DNA of 64,000 bases from Modicisalibacter ilicicola DSM 19980 (GCF_900128925.1 NZ_FQUJ01000007.1:29984-93983); one strand, 5' to 3'; counted from the stretch's first letter, positions 16,998 to 26,308 are shown. The notes: generated by a model not told the origin, from the sequence alone. A program made the numbers and translations.

Positions 16998-17029
16998 GAC
17001 AGCCTGTTAACAGGCTAATAGACAGCCTG
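16998..17029 (-). promoter_or_regulatory. Palindromic operator candidate upstream of the reductase
   Basis: AGCCTGTTAACAGGCT (17001-17016) is a perfect 16-bp palindrome. GACAGCCTG occurs at 16998 and again at 17021, making a repeated half-site. It lies 36 bp upstream of the reductase start. The symmetry suggests a TetR/LysR-class regulator; none is encoded beside it. Confidence 0.55.
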
Positions 17030-17084
17030 AGCCGTAACGTAACATGTCATCCCAGACTAGACGACAGATGGCGGGCGGATGCGT

Positions 17085-17113
17085 TAAAAGAAGAGCGCGG
17101 CAAGGCCGCGCTC
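17085..17113 (-). terminator. Rho-independent terminator after ppiD
   Basis: Minus strand: GAGCGCGGC, short loop, GCCGCGCTC (17093-17113), then TTCTTTT. It stands 33-61 bp after the ppiD stop. Confidence 0.85.
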
Positions 17114-17145
17114 CATGGACAGGACGAACAGGGACTGCCGGATGG

Positions 17146-18969
17146 CTAGAGACGCTCGATTTCGGCCTCGGCCCGCAAATCCTCCAACAACCCTTGAACG
17201 GCTGCCTGAGCACGCAATCTCTCGACAAGCTGCGCGGCGAAGGCGGTGATCTGCGAGTCCGAGGCCTGCTCACCCTGGGCGACGTCGGTAAGCGCGATCA
17301 GCACGATGTCCTGCCCGTCGGCGGTCTGCCCGTAGACGGTTTCTCCGTCGGGCTTGGGCAGTCTGAAGGCCGTGCGCAGAACAGGTTCGGGTATGTCCCC
17401 ATCCTGCTGGCGCGACACCCCATCGGCACGTTGCCAGTCAAGCTCGGGAGGATCGTCACTGCGCAGCGCCTCGACCAGCCTCTGCGCTCGTTCACGCAGG
17501 GCCTCGCGGGTCTTCTGCACCGCGACCTGCCGGCGAACTTCCTCCTGCACTTCCTCCAGGGGCAGGGTCGCCGCCTCACGGTGATCGGCAACGCGCAGCA
17601 CCATGCGCCGCTGTTCATCGAGCTCGATCACCTCGCTGTTATATCCTTCATTGAGAACGTCGGGCTCGAAGGCTGCCGCCATCACGCCGGGCTCTGCAAG
17701 CACTCCGTCCACCGCGCCCCGGGATACCCAATCGCTTTGCTGCAGCTCGAGATCGAGATCCTCGGCGACACTGGCCAGATCTTCTGCGGCAAAGCTTTCG
17801 TCGATAAGACGCTGCGCTTTTTCATTGAAGCGGTCGAGGGCCCTGTCCATCGCAAGCTGCTCGCGGAGTTCGTCGCGCATTTCCTCGAAAGGCGGCAGAT
17901 CGAAATCCGTCACCTTGATGAGGTGGAAGCCATTGTCCGTCTCGACGATGTCCGAGACTTCCCCCTGCTCGAGAGAGAAGGCGGCATCCTCGAAGGCTTC
18001 TCCGAAGAAGCCACGATTGATGTAACCCAGATCACCCTCGCTGTCGGCGGTCGTCTCGTCGTCGGAATACTCCGCGGCCAGGCTGGCGAACTCCTCTCCC
18101 GACTCGAGTCGCTGGCGAACCTCCTGCAGGCGCTGCCGGGCTTCCTCCTCGGTACGCTCCTCGCCATGGGCCACCATGATGTGCGATACCCGCCGTCCTG
18201 CATCACGCTGACGCTCGGCATAGGCCTCGCGCAGCGCCTGATCGTCTATCTCGACGGATTCGGCCATTTCGGCCTGGTCGAGAATGACGTAATTCAGGCG
18301 CACCTGCTCGGGGCGACGAAATTCGTCCTGTTGGGCATCGTAGTGGCTCTGGAGATCCGCCTCGGAGATCTCGATCTCACCTTCGATGTCCTCGGCATCG
18401 AGCCGATGGTAACGGAAGCTGCGCGTCTGGTTCTGCAACTCGGCGAGCCGGCGGCGTTCGCTGTCGAGCAGGAACTCGCTGTCGGCCAGCCCCTGCTGTA
18501 CCTGCTGGCGAATGAGGTCGGACCTGAGCTGGCCGCGGAAGGAGAGCGGCGTGTACCCGGCACTCGCCAGGCGGTTGCGAAACAGCTCGGTGGAAAAGTC
18601 ACCGCTCTGATCCTGGAATTCCTCGCGATTGACGATCACCCTATCGAGTTGCTGATCCGAGATGGTCATTCCACCTTCAACAGCGTACTGATCGAGCAAC
18701 TCCAGGGTGATCATCTGCTCGATCACCTGGCTGCGCAACTCGCGCTCCTGCTCAGGGGGCACCTGCCCCGAACGAATCGCACGCTGCACTTCCATCTCTA
18801 CCTGCTGTCGGGTAATCGGCTCACCGTTGACCTCGACGACATCGTCACCGCCGCTGGTAAAGAGTCCGACGACGGATTCGATGCCGAAAAGCGCCAGGGC
18901 GACGACCACCGCACCGACGATGATCTTGGCGATCATGCTTTGGGAGCGGTCACGGATTTGTTGCAGCAT
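17146..18969 (-). CDS. ppiD: Periplasmic folding chaperone PpiD (SurA/parvulin family)
   Basis: 607 aa. One transmembrane anchor near the N-terminus (MIAKIIVGAVVVALALFGIE, residues 12-31) is followed by a SurA_N-like chaperone region (about 40-190), a single parvulin domain (259-356; VSHIMVAHGE, GDLGYINRG, DNGFHLIKV) and a long C-terminal region. It sits in the inner membrane facing the periplasm and assists folding of secreted proteins at the Sec exit. The protein is strikingly acidic (many Glu/Asp runs), in keeping with a halophile. Genes upstream are hupB and lon, the usual order in this group. Confidence 0.95.
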   Translation of the reverse strand: MLQQIRDRSQSMIAKIIVGAVVVALALFGIESVVGLFTSGGDDVVEVNGEPITRQQVEMEVQRAIRSGQVPPEQERELRSQVIEQMITLELLDQYAVEGGMTISDQQLDRVIVNREEFQDQSGDFSTELFRNRLASAGYTPLSFRGQLRSDLIRQQVQQGLADSEFLLDSERRRLAELQNQTRSFRYHRLDAEDIEGEIEISEADLQSHYDAQQDEFRRPEQVRLNYVILDQAEMAESVEIDDQALREAYAERQRDAGRRVSHIMVAHGEERTEEEARQRLQEVRQRLESGEEFASLAAEYSDDETTADSEGDLGYINRGFFGEAFEDAAFSLEQGEVSDIVETDNGFHLIKVTDFDLPPFEEMRDELREQLAMDRALDRFNEKAQRLIDESFAAEDLASVAEDLDLELQQSDWVSRGAVDGVLAEPGVMAAAFEPDVLNEGYNSEVIELDEQRRMVLRVADHREAATLPLEEVQEEVRRQVAVQKTREALRERAQRLVEALRSDDPPELDWQRADGVSRQQDGDIPEPVLRTAFRLPKPDGETVYGQTADGQDIVLIALTDVAQGEQASDSQITAFAAQLVERLRAQAAVQGLLEDLRAEAEIERL

Positions 18970-18994
18970 GCTAGCCTCGAATGCTGTGGACAGG

Positions 18995-19029
18995 ATAATA
19001 AAAAGGCGTACCGCTTACGCGATACGCCT
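18995..19029 (-). terminator. Rho-independent terminator of hupB
   Basis: Minus strand: AGGCGTA, 12-base loop, TACGCCT (19004-19010 with 19023-19029), followed by TTTTATTA. It lies well after the hupB stop, with the palindromic repeat between the two. Confidence 0.8.
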
Positions 19030-19155
19030 GGCATCGGGGGTCATGAGTGAAGACTGTCGGCAAGATGAAAATGCTCAACACCATGGTCGGTCATCGGCAC
19101 CCTGATATCACTGCTAGGCCCCGCATTCACTCTCGGGACAACGCGTAGACTTCGC

Positions 19156-19281
19156 CTGAAAAGTACCTGCGCTCGTCCATACGGCGTTAAAAATTGTCTC
19201 AAGATGCTCATTTACACTGCGTAAACTCCGCTTCTTCGCCAATTTTTGCCTTGTCTAGACCTCGCTCGCTGACTTTTTCAG
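19156..19281. repeat. MITE/REP-like palindromic element (126 bp)
   Basis: The left end begins CTGAAAAGTACCTGCGCTCG and the inverted right end CTGAAAAAGTCAGCGAGCGA. The inner arms also match (GGCGTTAAAAATTG against AGGCAAAAATTGGC), and the centre has TTTACACTGCGTAAA. The whole element is one long imperfect hairpin inside the 324-bp ppiD-hupB gap. It has no coding potential. From memory, very similar blocks are scattered in halomonad genomes. It is a different family from the element at 14645, though built alike. Confidence 0.72.
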
Positions 19282-19293
19282 ATAAGCTCTAGT

Positions 19294-19566
19294 TCAGTTG
19301 ACTGAATCCTTGAGTGCTTTACCGGCCTTGAAGCTGGGCACCTTGGCCGCGCTGATATTGATCGGCTTGCCCGTCTGAGGATTGCGGCCGGTGCGAGCGG
19401 CACGCTCTTTGACGGTAAATGTGCCAAACCCAACCAGCGCCACGGAATCGCCTTTTTTCAGGCTATCGGTGACGGACTCGATCATCGCATCCAGCGCGCG
19501 ACCGGCTGCTGCCTTGGGAATATCGGCGGACGCAGCGATAGCTTCAATAAGCTCAGATTTATTCAC
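19294..19566 (-). CDS. hupB: DNA-binding protein HU-beta
   Basis: 90 aa, the exact HU length. [20 protein letters not shown], then [20 protein letters not shown] and [18 protein letters not shown] are the HU/IHF signature with the DNA-clasping arm. As position 66 region reads RNPQTGKP, it is HU rather than IHF. It packages DNA and bends distorted sites. A strong sigma-70 promoter lies upstream, and it sits between lon and ppiD as in Pseudomonas. Confidence 0.96.
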   Translation of the reverse strand: MNKSELIEAIAASADIPKAAAGRALDAMIESVTDSLKKGDSVALVGFGTFTVKERAARTGRNPQTGKPINISAAKVPSFKAGKALKDSVN

Positions 19567-19648
19567 ACTTCACCCCTTGACTGTTTCAAAAATTACTGGA
19601 AATCGGCGCTACTATTCGGGTGGCTTGCGCGACCACAGCAAAACATAA

Positions 19649-19678
19649 TTTATAGCAATGCCGCGAAACTTGTGTCAA
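19649..19678 (-). promoter_or_regulatory. Sigma-70 promoter of hupB
   Basis: Minus strand TTGACA, 18 bp, TATAAA: a perfect -35 and a 5/6 -10. It lies 83-112 bp before the hupB ATG, consistent with strong expression of a nucleoid protein. Confidence 0.8.
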
Positions 19679-19741
19679 GTAATTAAGGCGCAAACCCCCG
19701 CCATTTCGGTGTTTAGACGTCGCTATATTGTGATAGACATC

Positions 19742-22150
19742 TCAATGCGTGCTGGCCATGGGTCGTGATGGCGAGGCATCATCCTGGCGATTATCATCAC
19801 CATTAGCGTCCGTATTATTCAATAACGCGAGATCGAGAACCTCGTCTATCCAACGTACCGGACGAATATCGAGTGCATCCTTGATATTATCCGGAACCTC
19901 CTTGAGGTCGCGACGATTCTCCTCTGGAATGAGCACCGTCTTTATACCACCGCGCCGGGCAGCCAGCAATTTCTCCTTGAGCCCGCCGATGGGCATGACT
20001 TCCCCTCGCAGATTGACCTCGCCGGTCATCGCCACATCGCAACGAATGGGACGCTCGGTATAGGCCGACACCATGGCCGTGACCATGGCGATACCGGCAC
20101 TGGGGCCATCCTTGGGGGTTGCGCCCTCGGGAACGTGGATATGCAGGTCTTCCTTCTCGAAGCGCTCGGGGTCGATTCCCATGGCGACCGCGCGCGCCCG
20201 CACCACGGTGTGCGCCGCATCCACGGACTCCTTCATGACATCGCCCAGGGAACCGGTCTTGTGAACGCGACCCTTCCCCGGGGTCACCACGGATTCGATG
20301 TTGAGCAACTCGCCGCCGATCGAGGTCCAGGCCAGCCCGGTCACCCTGCCGACCTGATGTTCCATGTCGGCCAGGCCGTAGCTGTGGCGGCGCACACCGG
20401 CATAGCCTTCGATATCATCGGCCGAAAGCCGCTGAGCCGCCTGGGCGCCTTCCTGGCCTTCCTTCTCGATGCGCTCGCGCAGCACCTTGCGGCATACCTT
20501 GGCGATCTGTCTCTCGAGTTCGCGCACCCCCGCCTCGCGGGTGTAGTAGCGGATGATCTCGAGCACGGCCTCGTCGGAGAAGCTCAGCTCGTCCTCCTTG
20601 AGGCCGTTGGCCTTGAGCTGCTTGGGCACCAGGTAGCGATTGGCGATGGCCAGCTTCTCGTCCTCGGTGTAGCCGGGCAGGCGGATGATCTCCATCCGGT
20701 CCAGCAAGGGGCCGGGGATGTTCATCGAATTGGCCGTGCAGATGAACATCACGTCCGAAAGGTCGTAATCCAGTTCCAGGTAATGATCGCTGAACTTGTC
20801 ATTCTGCTCGGGATCGAGCACCTCGAGCAGTGCCGAGGAGGGATCGCCACGGTGATCCATGCCGATCTTGTCGACTTCGTCGAGCAGAAACAGCGGGTTC
20901 TTGACGCCGGCCTTGCTCATGCGCTGGATCATCTTGCCCGGCAGCGAGCCGATGTAGGTACGCCGGTGGCCGCGAATCTCCGATTCGTCGCGAATCCCGC
21001 CCAGGGCGAGTCGCACGTACTTGCGGTTGGTCGCCCTGGCGATGGACTGGCCCAGGGACGTCTTGCCGACGCCCGGGGGGCCGACCAGGCACAGCACCGG
21101 CCCCTTGAGCTTCTTGACTCGCTTCTGCACGGCCAGGTATTCGAGAATGCGCTCCTTGACTTCCTCCAGGCCGTAATGGTCCTCGTCGAGCACCGAGACG
21201 GCATGAGACAGGTCGTGCTTGACGCGGGTGCGCTTCTTCCAGGGCACCGACACCAGCCAGTCGAGATAGGAGCGCACGACGGTGGCCTCGGCAGAAGTTG
21301 GCGTCATCATCTTCAGCTTGCCCAACTCCTGATTGGCCTTGTCCGCAGCCTCCTTGGGCATGCCGGATTCCTTGATCAGCTTTTCGTACTTCTCGGCCTC
21401 GTTGGGCACGTTCTCGAGCTCGCCCATCTCCTTCTGGATGGCTTTCATCTGCTCGTTGAGATAGTACTCGCGCTGGGACTTCTCCATCTGGTCCTTGACC
21501 CGAGAGCGGATGCGCTTCTCGACCTGCAGCAGGTCGATCTCGGATTCGATCAAGGCCATCAGGTGCTCGATGCGATCCCGCACCTTGTCCATCTCCAGAA
21601 GCTCCTGCTTGTCGCCGATCTTCAGCGACAGGTGGGCGCAGATGGTATCGACCAGGCGGCTGGGGTCCTCGATGCCCTGCAAGGAATTGAGCACCTCGTT
21701 GGGCACCTTCTTGGAGAGCTTCACGTACTGCTCGAACTGGTTGAGCAGTACGCGCACCAGGGATTCCTGCTCACGCTCCGAGAGCGGCTGACTTTCACGC
21801 AGGGCGATCTCGGCGACGCTGTAGCCCGCCTCGACGACGCCCACCCGGTGGACATCGGCACGTGACGTCCCCTCGATCAGTACCTTGACGGTGCCGTCGG
21901 GGAGCTTGAGCAACTGCATGATTTCGGCCACGGTGCCTACCGCGAACAGGTCACCGGCATCCGGGTCGTCCTGCCCGGCCTCGCGCTGGGCGACAAGGAG
22001 AACGCGCTTGTCGGTCTCCATGGCCGCCTCGAGGGCCTGGATCGACTTCTCTCGACCGACGAACAGGGGAATGACCATCTGCGGATAGACAACGACGTCC
22101 CGCAGAGGAAGAAGGGGCAGACTCTGGGTCTGATCGGCGCTCTGCTGCAT
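19742..22150 (-). CDS. lon: ATP-dependent protease Lon
   Basis: 802 aa. The N-terminal substrate domain (LPLLPLRDVVVYPQMVIPLF) is followed by a coiled region, then an AAA+ module with Walker A GPPGVGKT and Walker B (LFLLDEVDKI), and the Ser-Lys protease domain with PKDGPSAG (catalytic Ser684) and Lys727 in GGLKEKLLAA. It degrades misfolded and regulatory proteins in the cytosol. The C-terminus has an acidic, Asn/Asp-rich tail of about 25 residues (NNTDANGDDNRQDD), slightly longer than in E. coli (784 aa). A heat-shock promoter candidate lies upstream. Confidence 0.97.
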   Translation of the reverse strand: MQQSADQTQSLPLLPLRDVVVYPQMVIPLFVGREKSIQALEAAMETDKRVLLVAQREAGQDDPDAGDLFAVGTVAEIMQLLKLPDGTVKVLIEGTSRADVHRVGVVEAGYSVAEIALRESQPLSEREQESLVRVLLNQFEQYVKLSKKVPNEVLNSLQGIEDPSRLVDTICAHLSLKIGDKQELLEMDKVRDRIEHLMALIESEIDLLQVEKRIRSRVKDQMEKSQREYYLNEQMKAIQKEMGELENVPNEAEKYEKLIKESGMPKEAADKANQELGKLKMMTPTSAEATVVRSYLDWLVSVPWKKRTRVKHDLSHAVSVLDEDHYGLEEVKERILEYLAVQKRVKKLKGPVLCLVGPPGVGKTSLGQSIARATNRKYVRLALGGIRDESEIRGHRRTYIGSLPGKMIQRMSKAGVKNPLFLLDEVDKIGMDHRGDPSSALLEVLDPEQNDKFSDHYLELDYDLSDVMFICTANSMNIPGPLLDRMEIIRLPGYTEDEKLAIANRYLVPKQLKANGLKEDELSFSDEAVLEIIRYYTREAGVRELERQIAKVCRKVLRERIEKEGQEGAQAAQRLSADDIEGYAGVRRHSYGLADMEHQVGRVTGLAWTSIGGELLNIESVVTPGKGRVHKTGSLGDVMKESVDAAHTVVRARAVAMGIDPERFEKEDLHIHVPEGATPKDGPSAGIAMVTAMVSAYTERPIRCDVAMTGEVNLRGEVMPIGGLKEKLLAARRGGIKTVLIPEENRRDLKEVPDNIKDALDIRPVRWIDEVLDLALLNNTDANGDDNRQDDASPSRPMASTH

Positions 22151-22211
22151 CGCAGAAGTTCCTCAAGGATCGGGGAGTTGTGCGCCATGGGGCGCTACTG
22201 GTTGAAACAGG

Positions 22212-22240
22212 TGATGGGGGCGGATGAACCGTTTTGCAAC
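22212..22240 (-). promoter_or_regulatory. Candidate sigma-32 promoter of lon
   Basis: Minus strand GTTGCAAAA, about 11 bp, CCCCCATCA resembles the heat-shock consensus CTTGAAA-N11-16-CCCCATNT, with one extra base in the -35. It lies 62-90 bp before the lon start. Reading is direct, assignment tentative. Confidence 0.4.
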
Positions 22241-22266
22241 CGTGCGTCGGCCACTGCTGCCGACAA

Positions 22267-22289
22267 CAAAAGGGGGGCCAGAGCCCCCC
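22267..22289 (-). terminator. Rho-independent terminator after clpX
   Basis: Minus strand GGGGGGC, TCTG loop, GCCCCCC (22272-22289), followed by TTTTGTTG. It stands just after the clpX stop and separates clpPX from lon. Confidence 0.85.
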
Positions 22290-22308
22290 GCGTCCTGGCG
22301 GCACGGCA

Positions 22309-23592
22309 TCAGCCGTCCTTGTTCGCCACCTTGCCTTCTTCCTGGTTGGAATAGATCAGCAAAGGCTCGCTCTCGCCGGCGATGACCGACTCGTCGATCA
22401 CCACCTTGGAGACGCCATCCAGTGACGGTACTTCGTACATGGTGTCCAGCAGTACCGATTCGAGAATCGACCGCAGCCCGCGGGCACCGGTCTTGCGCGC
22501 CATGGCCTTGCGCGCCACCGCACGCAGGGCATCTTCCCGGAAATCGAGCTCGACGTTCTCCATGTCGAACAGCTTGGCATACTGCTTGATCAACGAGTTC
22601 TTCGGCTCGGTCAGGATCTGGACCAGCGCATCCTCGCTGAGTTCGGTCAGCGTGGCGATGACCGGCAGGCGACCGACGAACTCGGGGATCAGGCCGAACT
22701 TGACCAGGTCCTCGGGCTCCACGTTGAGCAGCACGTCGCCCACACCCTTGTTGGAGTCCTTGCTCTTGACCGTGGCATTGAAGCCGATCCCGCCCTTCTC
22801 TGCCCGATCACGAATCACCTTGTCCAGCCCGGCGAAGGCACCGCCGACGATGAACAGGATATTTCCGGTGTCGACCTGCAGGAATTCCTGCTGGGGGTGC
22901 TTGCGACCGCCCTGCGGCGGCACCGAGGCCGTGGTGCCCTCGATCAGCTTGAGCAGAGCCTGCTGCACCCCTTCCCCGGAGACGTCCCGGGTGATGGACG
23001 GGTTATCCGACTTGCGGGAAATCTTGTCGATTTCGTCGATGTAGACGATGCCCTTCTGTGCCTTTTCCACATCGTAATCGCACTTCTGCAACAGCTTCTG
23101 AATGATGTTCTCGACGTCCTCGCCCACATAGCCGGCTTCGGTCAAGGTCGTGGCGTCGGCGATGGTGAACGGCACGTTGAGCAGTCGCGCCAGGGTCTCG
23201 GCGAGCAGGGTCTTGCCGCTACCGGTCGGACCGATCAGCAGGATGTTCGACTTGCCGAGCTCGACGTCGTCGGACTTCGACTCCATCCGCAGACGCTTGT
23301 AATGATTGTAGACCGCCACGGACAGCACCATCTTGGCCCGGTCCTGCCCAATCACGTAGTCATCCAGCGTGTTGCGGATTTCCCGGGGAGCGGGCAGGCG
23401 GTCCTCATCTCCCTCCGAGTCGGCCTCGAGGACTTCCTCGCGAATGATGTCGTTGCACAGGTCGACACACTCATCGCAGATATAGACGGACGGACCAGCG
23501 ATCAGCTTGCGCACTTCGTTCTGGTTCTTGCCGCAGAACGAGCAGTACAGAAGCTTTCCCTCGTCCTTGTCCTTGCCTTTGCCGTCGGCCAT
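22309..23592 (-). CDS. clpX: Clp protease ATPase subunit ClpX
   Basis: 427 aa. The N-terminal zinc-binding domain has Cys17, Cys20, Cys39 and Cys42 ([15 protein letters not shown]). The AAA+ domain has Walker A GPTGSGKT at 121-128, Walker [10 protein letters not shown], the [10 protein letters not shown] pore-side motif and [13 protein letters not shown] in sensor/box VII. It unfolds tagged substrates (for example ssrA-tagged) and feeds them to ClpP. It follows clpP by 68 bp, the standard pair. Confidence 0.97.
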   Translation of the reverse strand: MADGKGKDKDEGKLLYCSFCGKNQNEVRKLIAGPSVYICDECVDLCNDIIREEVLEADSEGDEDRLPAPREIRNTLDDYVIGQDRAKMVLSVAVYNHYKRLRMESKSDDVELGKSNILLIGPTGSGKTLLAETLARLLNVPFTIADATTLTEAGYVGEDVENIIQKLLQKCDYDVEKAQKGIVYIDEIDKISRKSDNPSITRDVSGEGVQQALLKLIEGTTASVPPQGGRKHPQQEFLQVDTGNILFIVGGAFAGLDKVIRDRAEKGGIGFNATVKSKDSNKGVGDVLLNVEPEDLVKFGLIPEFVGRLPVIATLTELSEDALVQILTEPKNSLIKQYAKLFDMENVELDFREDALRAVARKAMARKTGARGLRSILESVLLDTMYEVPSLDGVSKVVIDESVIAGESEPLLIYSNQEEGKVANKDG

Positions 23593-23660
23593 TAGCGTAC
23601 CTCTTGGCTGTGGCGGCCCAGGACGACCGCCAAGATATGCATGAATTATGATTTACGCCA

Positions 23661-24281
23661 TCAGGATGCCGGACGCTTTTCCAGCACAGCGTCGATGAGA
23701 CCGTATTCCACCGCCTGATTGCCGTCCATGAAGTTGTCACGGTCGGTGTCTCGGGCGATCGTATCGATATCCTGACCTGTATGATCGGCCAAAATCTTGT
23801 TCAGTTTATGGCGGATGTTGAGAATTTCCTTGGTGTGGATCTCGATATCCGAAGCCTGGCCTTGATAACCGCCCAGGGGCTGATGGATCATCATCCGCGA
23901 ATGCGGCAGACAGAAGCGCTTTTCCTTGGCTCCGCCGGCCAGAAGCAGGGCACCCATGCTGGCCGCCTGGCCGATGCATACGGTGGAGACGTCGGGCTTG
24001 ACGAATTGCATGGTGTCGTAGATCGACATGCCCGCCGTGACCGAGCCTCCGGGAGAATTGATGTACAGGTGAATGTCCTTGTCCGGGTTCTCGGACTCGA
24101 GGAACAGCAGCTGCGCCACCACCAGGTTGGCCATGTAGTCTTCCACCGGACCGACAAGGAAGATCACTCGCTCCTTGAGCAGCCGAGAGTAGATGTCATA
24201 GGCCCGTTCACCACGCGCGTTCTGCTCCACCACCATCGGCACCAGACCGCCGGCGTTCTGAATGTCGTACTCGTTGCCCAT
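23661..24281 (-). CDS. clpP: Clp protease proteolytic subunit ClpP
   Basis: 206 aa. The catalytic triad can be placed at Ser108 ([11 protein letters not shown]), His133 (MIHQPLGG) and Asp182 (DTDRDNF), with the same spacings as E. coli ClpP. The [19 protein letters not shown] oxyanion loop is intact. A short N-terminal propeptide precedes LVPMVVEQ. It forms the tetradecameric chamber with ClpX (and ClpA). It lies after tig, separated by 116 bp that hold a 20-bp perfect palindrome. Confidence 0.97.
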   Translation of the reverse strand: MGNEYDIQNAGGLVPMVVEQNARGERAYDIYSRLLKERVIFLVGPVEDYMANLVVAQLLFLESENPDKDIHLYINSPGGSVTAGMSIYDTMQFVKPDVSTVCIGQAASMGALLLAGGAKEKRFCLPHSRMMIHQPLGGYQGQASDIEIHTKEILNIRHKLNKILADHTGQDIDTIARDTDRDNFMDGNQAVEYGLIDAVLEKRPAS

Positions 24282-24353
24282 TGCGTGACTACCTTAATCC
24301 GGTGACTTGAAAACACATGACTATTCTGCGCTCTGAGGCCACCCATGACCAGT

Positions 24354-24373
24354 GACCCGGCCATGGCCGGGTC
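24354..24373. other. Perfect 20-bp palindrome between tig and clpP
   Basis: GACCCGGCCATGGCCGGGTC is fully symmetric. No T run follows on either strand, so it is not a standard terminator. It may be a transcription-factor site, or a stem in the tig 3' end. Confidence 0.6.
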
Positions 24374-24397
24374 GAGCGTTCATGGTAACGGCGGCTT

Positions 24398-25753
24398 TCA
24401 ATCGTCTGTGGCGGCTTGCTCGTCCGCCTCGGCTGCAGCTTCGCCATCCTGCTGCTGAGCCGCCTTGAGGGCCTGCTCGTAGGACATGTCGACGTCCTTA
24501 ACCTGTGCCTGCTCCAGCAGCTTGTCAACCGCCTTTTCCTCCAGCACCGCAGACTTGACCTGATTCTTCATCTGCTCGTCCTTGAGGTAGTATTCGATCA
24601 CCTGCTCGGGCTGCTGGTACTGCTGCGCGAGCTCTTCGACCTTGGCCTTGATCTCGTCGTCGCTGGCATCGAGCTCATGAACCTTGATCACCTCCGCCAG
24701 CAGCAAGCCGATCTGCACGCGGCTCTTGGCCTGGTCGGCGAACAATTCGTTGGGCAGCTGGGACACGTCGAAGTCCTCGCCCAGCCCGAACTGCTGCGCT
24801 GCCTGACGCTTGAGCGCATCGGTCTCCTGTTCGATCAGCGACGCCGGCACCACAATGTCGTTGGCATCCTTCAGCGCTTCGAGTGCCTGCTGCTTGACGC
24901 GATTGTCGATGGCCTGCTTGACCTCGCGCTCCATGTTCTTGCGCACTTCGGCACGGAATTTCTCGAGATCACCAGCTTCGACACCGAACTGCGCGATGAA
25001 TTCATCATCGATTTCCGGGAGCTGCTGGGCGTTGACCTGGTGGACCTTGACCTTGAAGGTGGCTTCCTGACCGGCCAGGTGCTCGGCCTGATAATCCTCG
25101 GGGAAGGTGACCTTGATCTCGGTCTCGTCACCGGCCTTGACCCCTTCGAGCTGCTCCTCGAAACCGGGAATGAAGCTGTTGGAGCCCAGCACCAGCTCGT
25201 GCCCTTCGGCCTGGCCGCCCTCGAACGGCTCGTCGCCCAGATAGCCCGTGAAGTCGATCTTGACCTGATCGCCTTCGGCAGCAGCGCGCTCGACGGGCTC
25301 CCAGGAGGCGTTCTGCTTGCGCAGCGTCTCGATCATCTGATCGACATCGGCCTCTTCGACGGAAGCGACCGGACGCTCGATCTCGGTGCCCTCGATGGAG
25401 GCCAGCTCGATTTCCGGGTAGATCTCCAGCGTGGCGACGAACTCGAGATCCTTGCCGGATTCATTCACGATCGGCTCGAGGGCAGGATAGCCTGCGGGAT
25501 TGAGGCTCTGCTCGGTGATCGCCCTGACATAATGCTGGCGCATCATCTCGCCCACCACTTCATTGCGCACGTCGCGACCATAGCGCTGCTTGACCACGGC
25601 CATCGGCACCTTGCCCGGGCGAAAGCCATTCAACCGGACGTTCCGGGCGGTGTCCTTGAGGCGGTCGGTAACAGCCTGATCAACCTCCGCGGCGGGTACC
25701 TGCACCGTGACGCGGCGTTCGATCTGTGAAGTCGTCTCGACGGAAACTTGCAT
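24398..25753 (-). CDS. tig: Trigger factor
   Basis: 451 aa. The N-terminal ribosome-binding domain has the signature GFRPGKVPMAVV (about residue 43). The FKBP-type PPIase domain spans about 160-245 (GDQVKIDFTGYLGDEPFEGG; FIPGFEEQLEGVKAGDE). The long helical C-terminal arms follow, with an acidic Glu/Ala/Gln-rich tail about 20 residues longer than in E. coli (432 aa). It binds nascent chains at the ribosome exit. First gene of the tig-clpP-clpX-lon block. Confidence 0.97.
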   Translation of the reverse strand: MQVSVETTSQIERRVTVQVPAAEVDQAVTDRLKDTARNVRLNGFRPGKVPMAVVKQRYGRDVRNEVVGEMMRQHYVRAITEQSLNPAGYPALEPIVNESGKDLEFVATLEIYPEIELASIEGTEIERPVASVEEADVDQMIETLRKQNASWEPVERAAAEGDQVKIDFTGYLGDEPFEGGQAEGHELVLGSNSFIPGFEEQLEGVKAGDETEIKVTFPEDYQAEHLAGQEATFKVKVHQVNAQQLPEIDDEFIAQFGVEAGDLEKFRAEVRKNMEREVKQAIDNRVKQQALEALKDANDIVVPASLIEQETDALKRQAAQQFGLGEDFDVSQLPNELFADQAKSRVQIGLLLAEVIKVHELDASDDEIKAKVEELAQQYQQPEQVIEYYLKDEQMKNQVKSAVLEEKAVDKLLEQAQVKDVDMSYEQALKAAQQQDGEAAAEADEQAATDD

Positions 25754-25984
25754 GAAAGGTCCTCTACCGGCTGGGCATTTGTGGGTACGTTAAAAGAGCA
25801 GGATTTTAAGAATCCCTGAGCACGCTGGCAAGCGCGCGCTTGCCTGATTGAATGGGGGCGAACCGGCAAACTTGCAAGGGGTGTGGGAACTCACTGAATT
25901 CGCGGGCGTATCGGAAGAATCGCAGATGAAGCGCCTCGTGCAGCGAAGGCAGCCTTGCAGACGGGAACCGGTACATTCAAAACG

Positions 25985-26060
25985 TGGGGTGGATGATGGG
26001 GATCGAACCCACGACCACCGGAGCCACAATCCGGGGCTCTACCACTGAGCTACATCCACC
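25985..26060 (-). tRNA. tRNA-His (GTG)
   Basis: 76 nt with encoded CCA. Anticodon loop TTGTGGC gives GTG. The extra 5' G (G-1) that faces the discriminator C, the hallmark of tRNA-His, is present (GGTGGATG). Identical to the copy at 26089. Last of the four-tRNA operon. Confidence 0.95.
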
Positions 26061-26088
26061 ACGTCATGAAACCGGCGATTGATCGATA

Positions 26089-26164
26089 TGGGGTGGATGA
26101 TGGGGATCGAACCCACGACCACCGGAGCCACAATCCGGGGCTCTACCACTGAGCTACATCCACC
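26089..26164 (-). tRNA. tRNA-His (GTG), second identical copy
   Basis: 76 nt, base-for-base identical to the copy at 25985, with encoded CCA; 28 bp separate the two. The identity argues for a recent duplication or gene conversion. Confidence 0.95.
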
Positions 26165-26231
26165 ATATCGAGGAGTTGCCGTTGGCTCGAAGGCCAGCCG
26201 ACACGGGATCGACCTGCCGCCTTGCCGGTCT

Positions 26232-26308
26232 TGGCGCGCCCAGCAGGACTCGAACCTGCAACCTACGGCTTAGAAGGCCGTTGCTCTATCCGATTGAGCT
26301 ATAGGCGC
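26232..26308 (-). tRNA. tRNA-Arg (TCT)
   Basis: 77 nt with encoded CCA. Acceptor stem GCGCCTA / TGGGCGC, anticodon loop CTTCTAA giving TCT, T-loop GGTTCGAGTCC. It lies between tRNA-Pro and tRNA-His in the operon. Confidence 0.93.

Noticed and set aside
17044-19050. 668-codon open frame antisense to ppiD
   Set aside because: Mirror of the complete ppiD gene, and it runs through ppiD's terminator and into hupB's terminator; no domain recognised.
25829-25846. GGCAAGCGCGCGCTTGCC palindrome before tig as terminator
   Set aside because: No T run follows, and it lies upstream of tig; probably a chance or structural palindrome.
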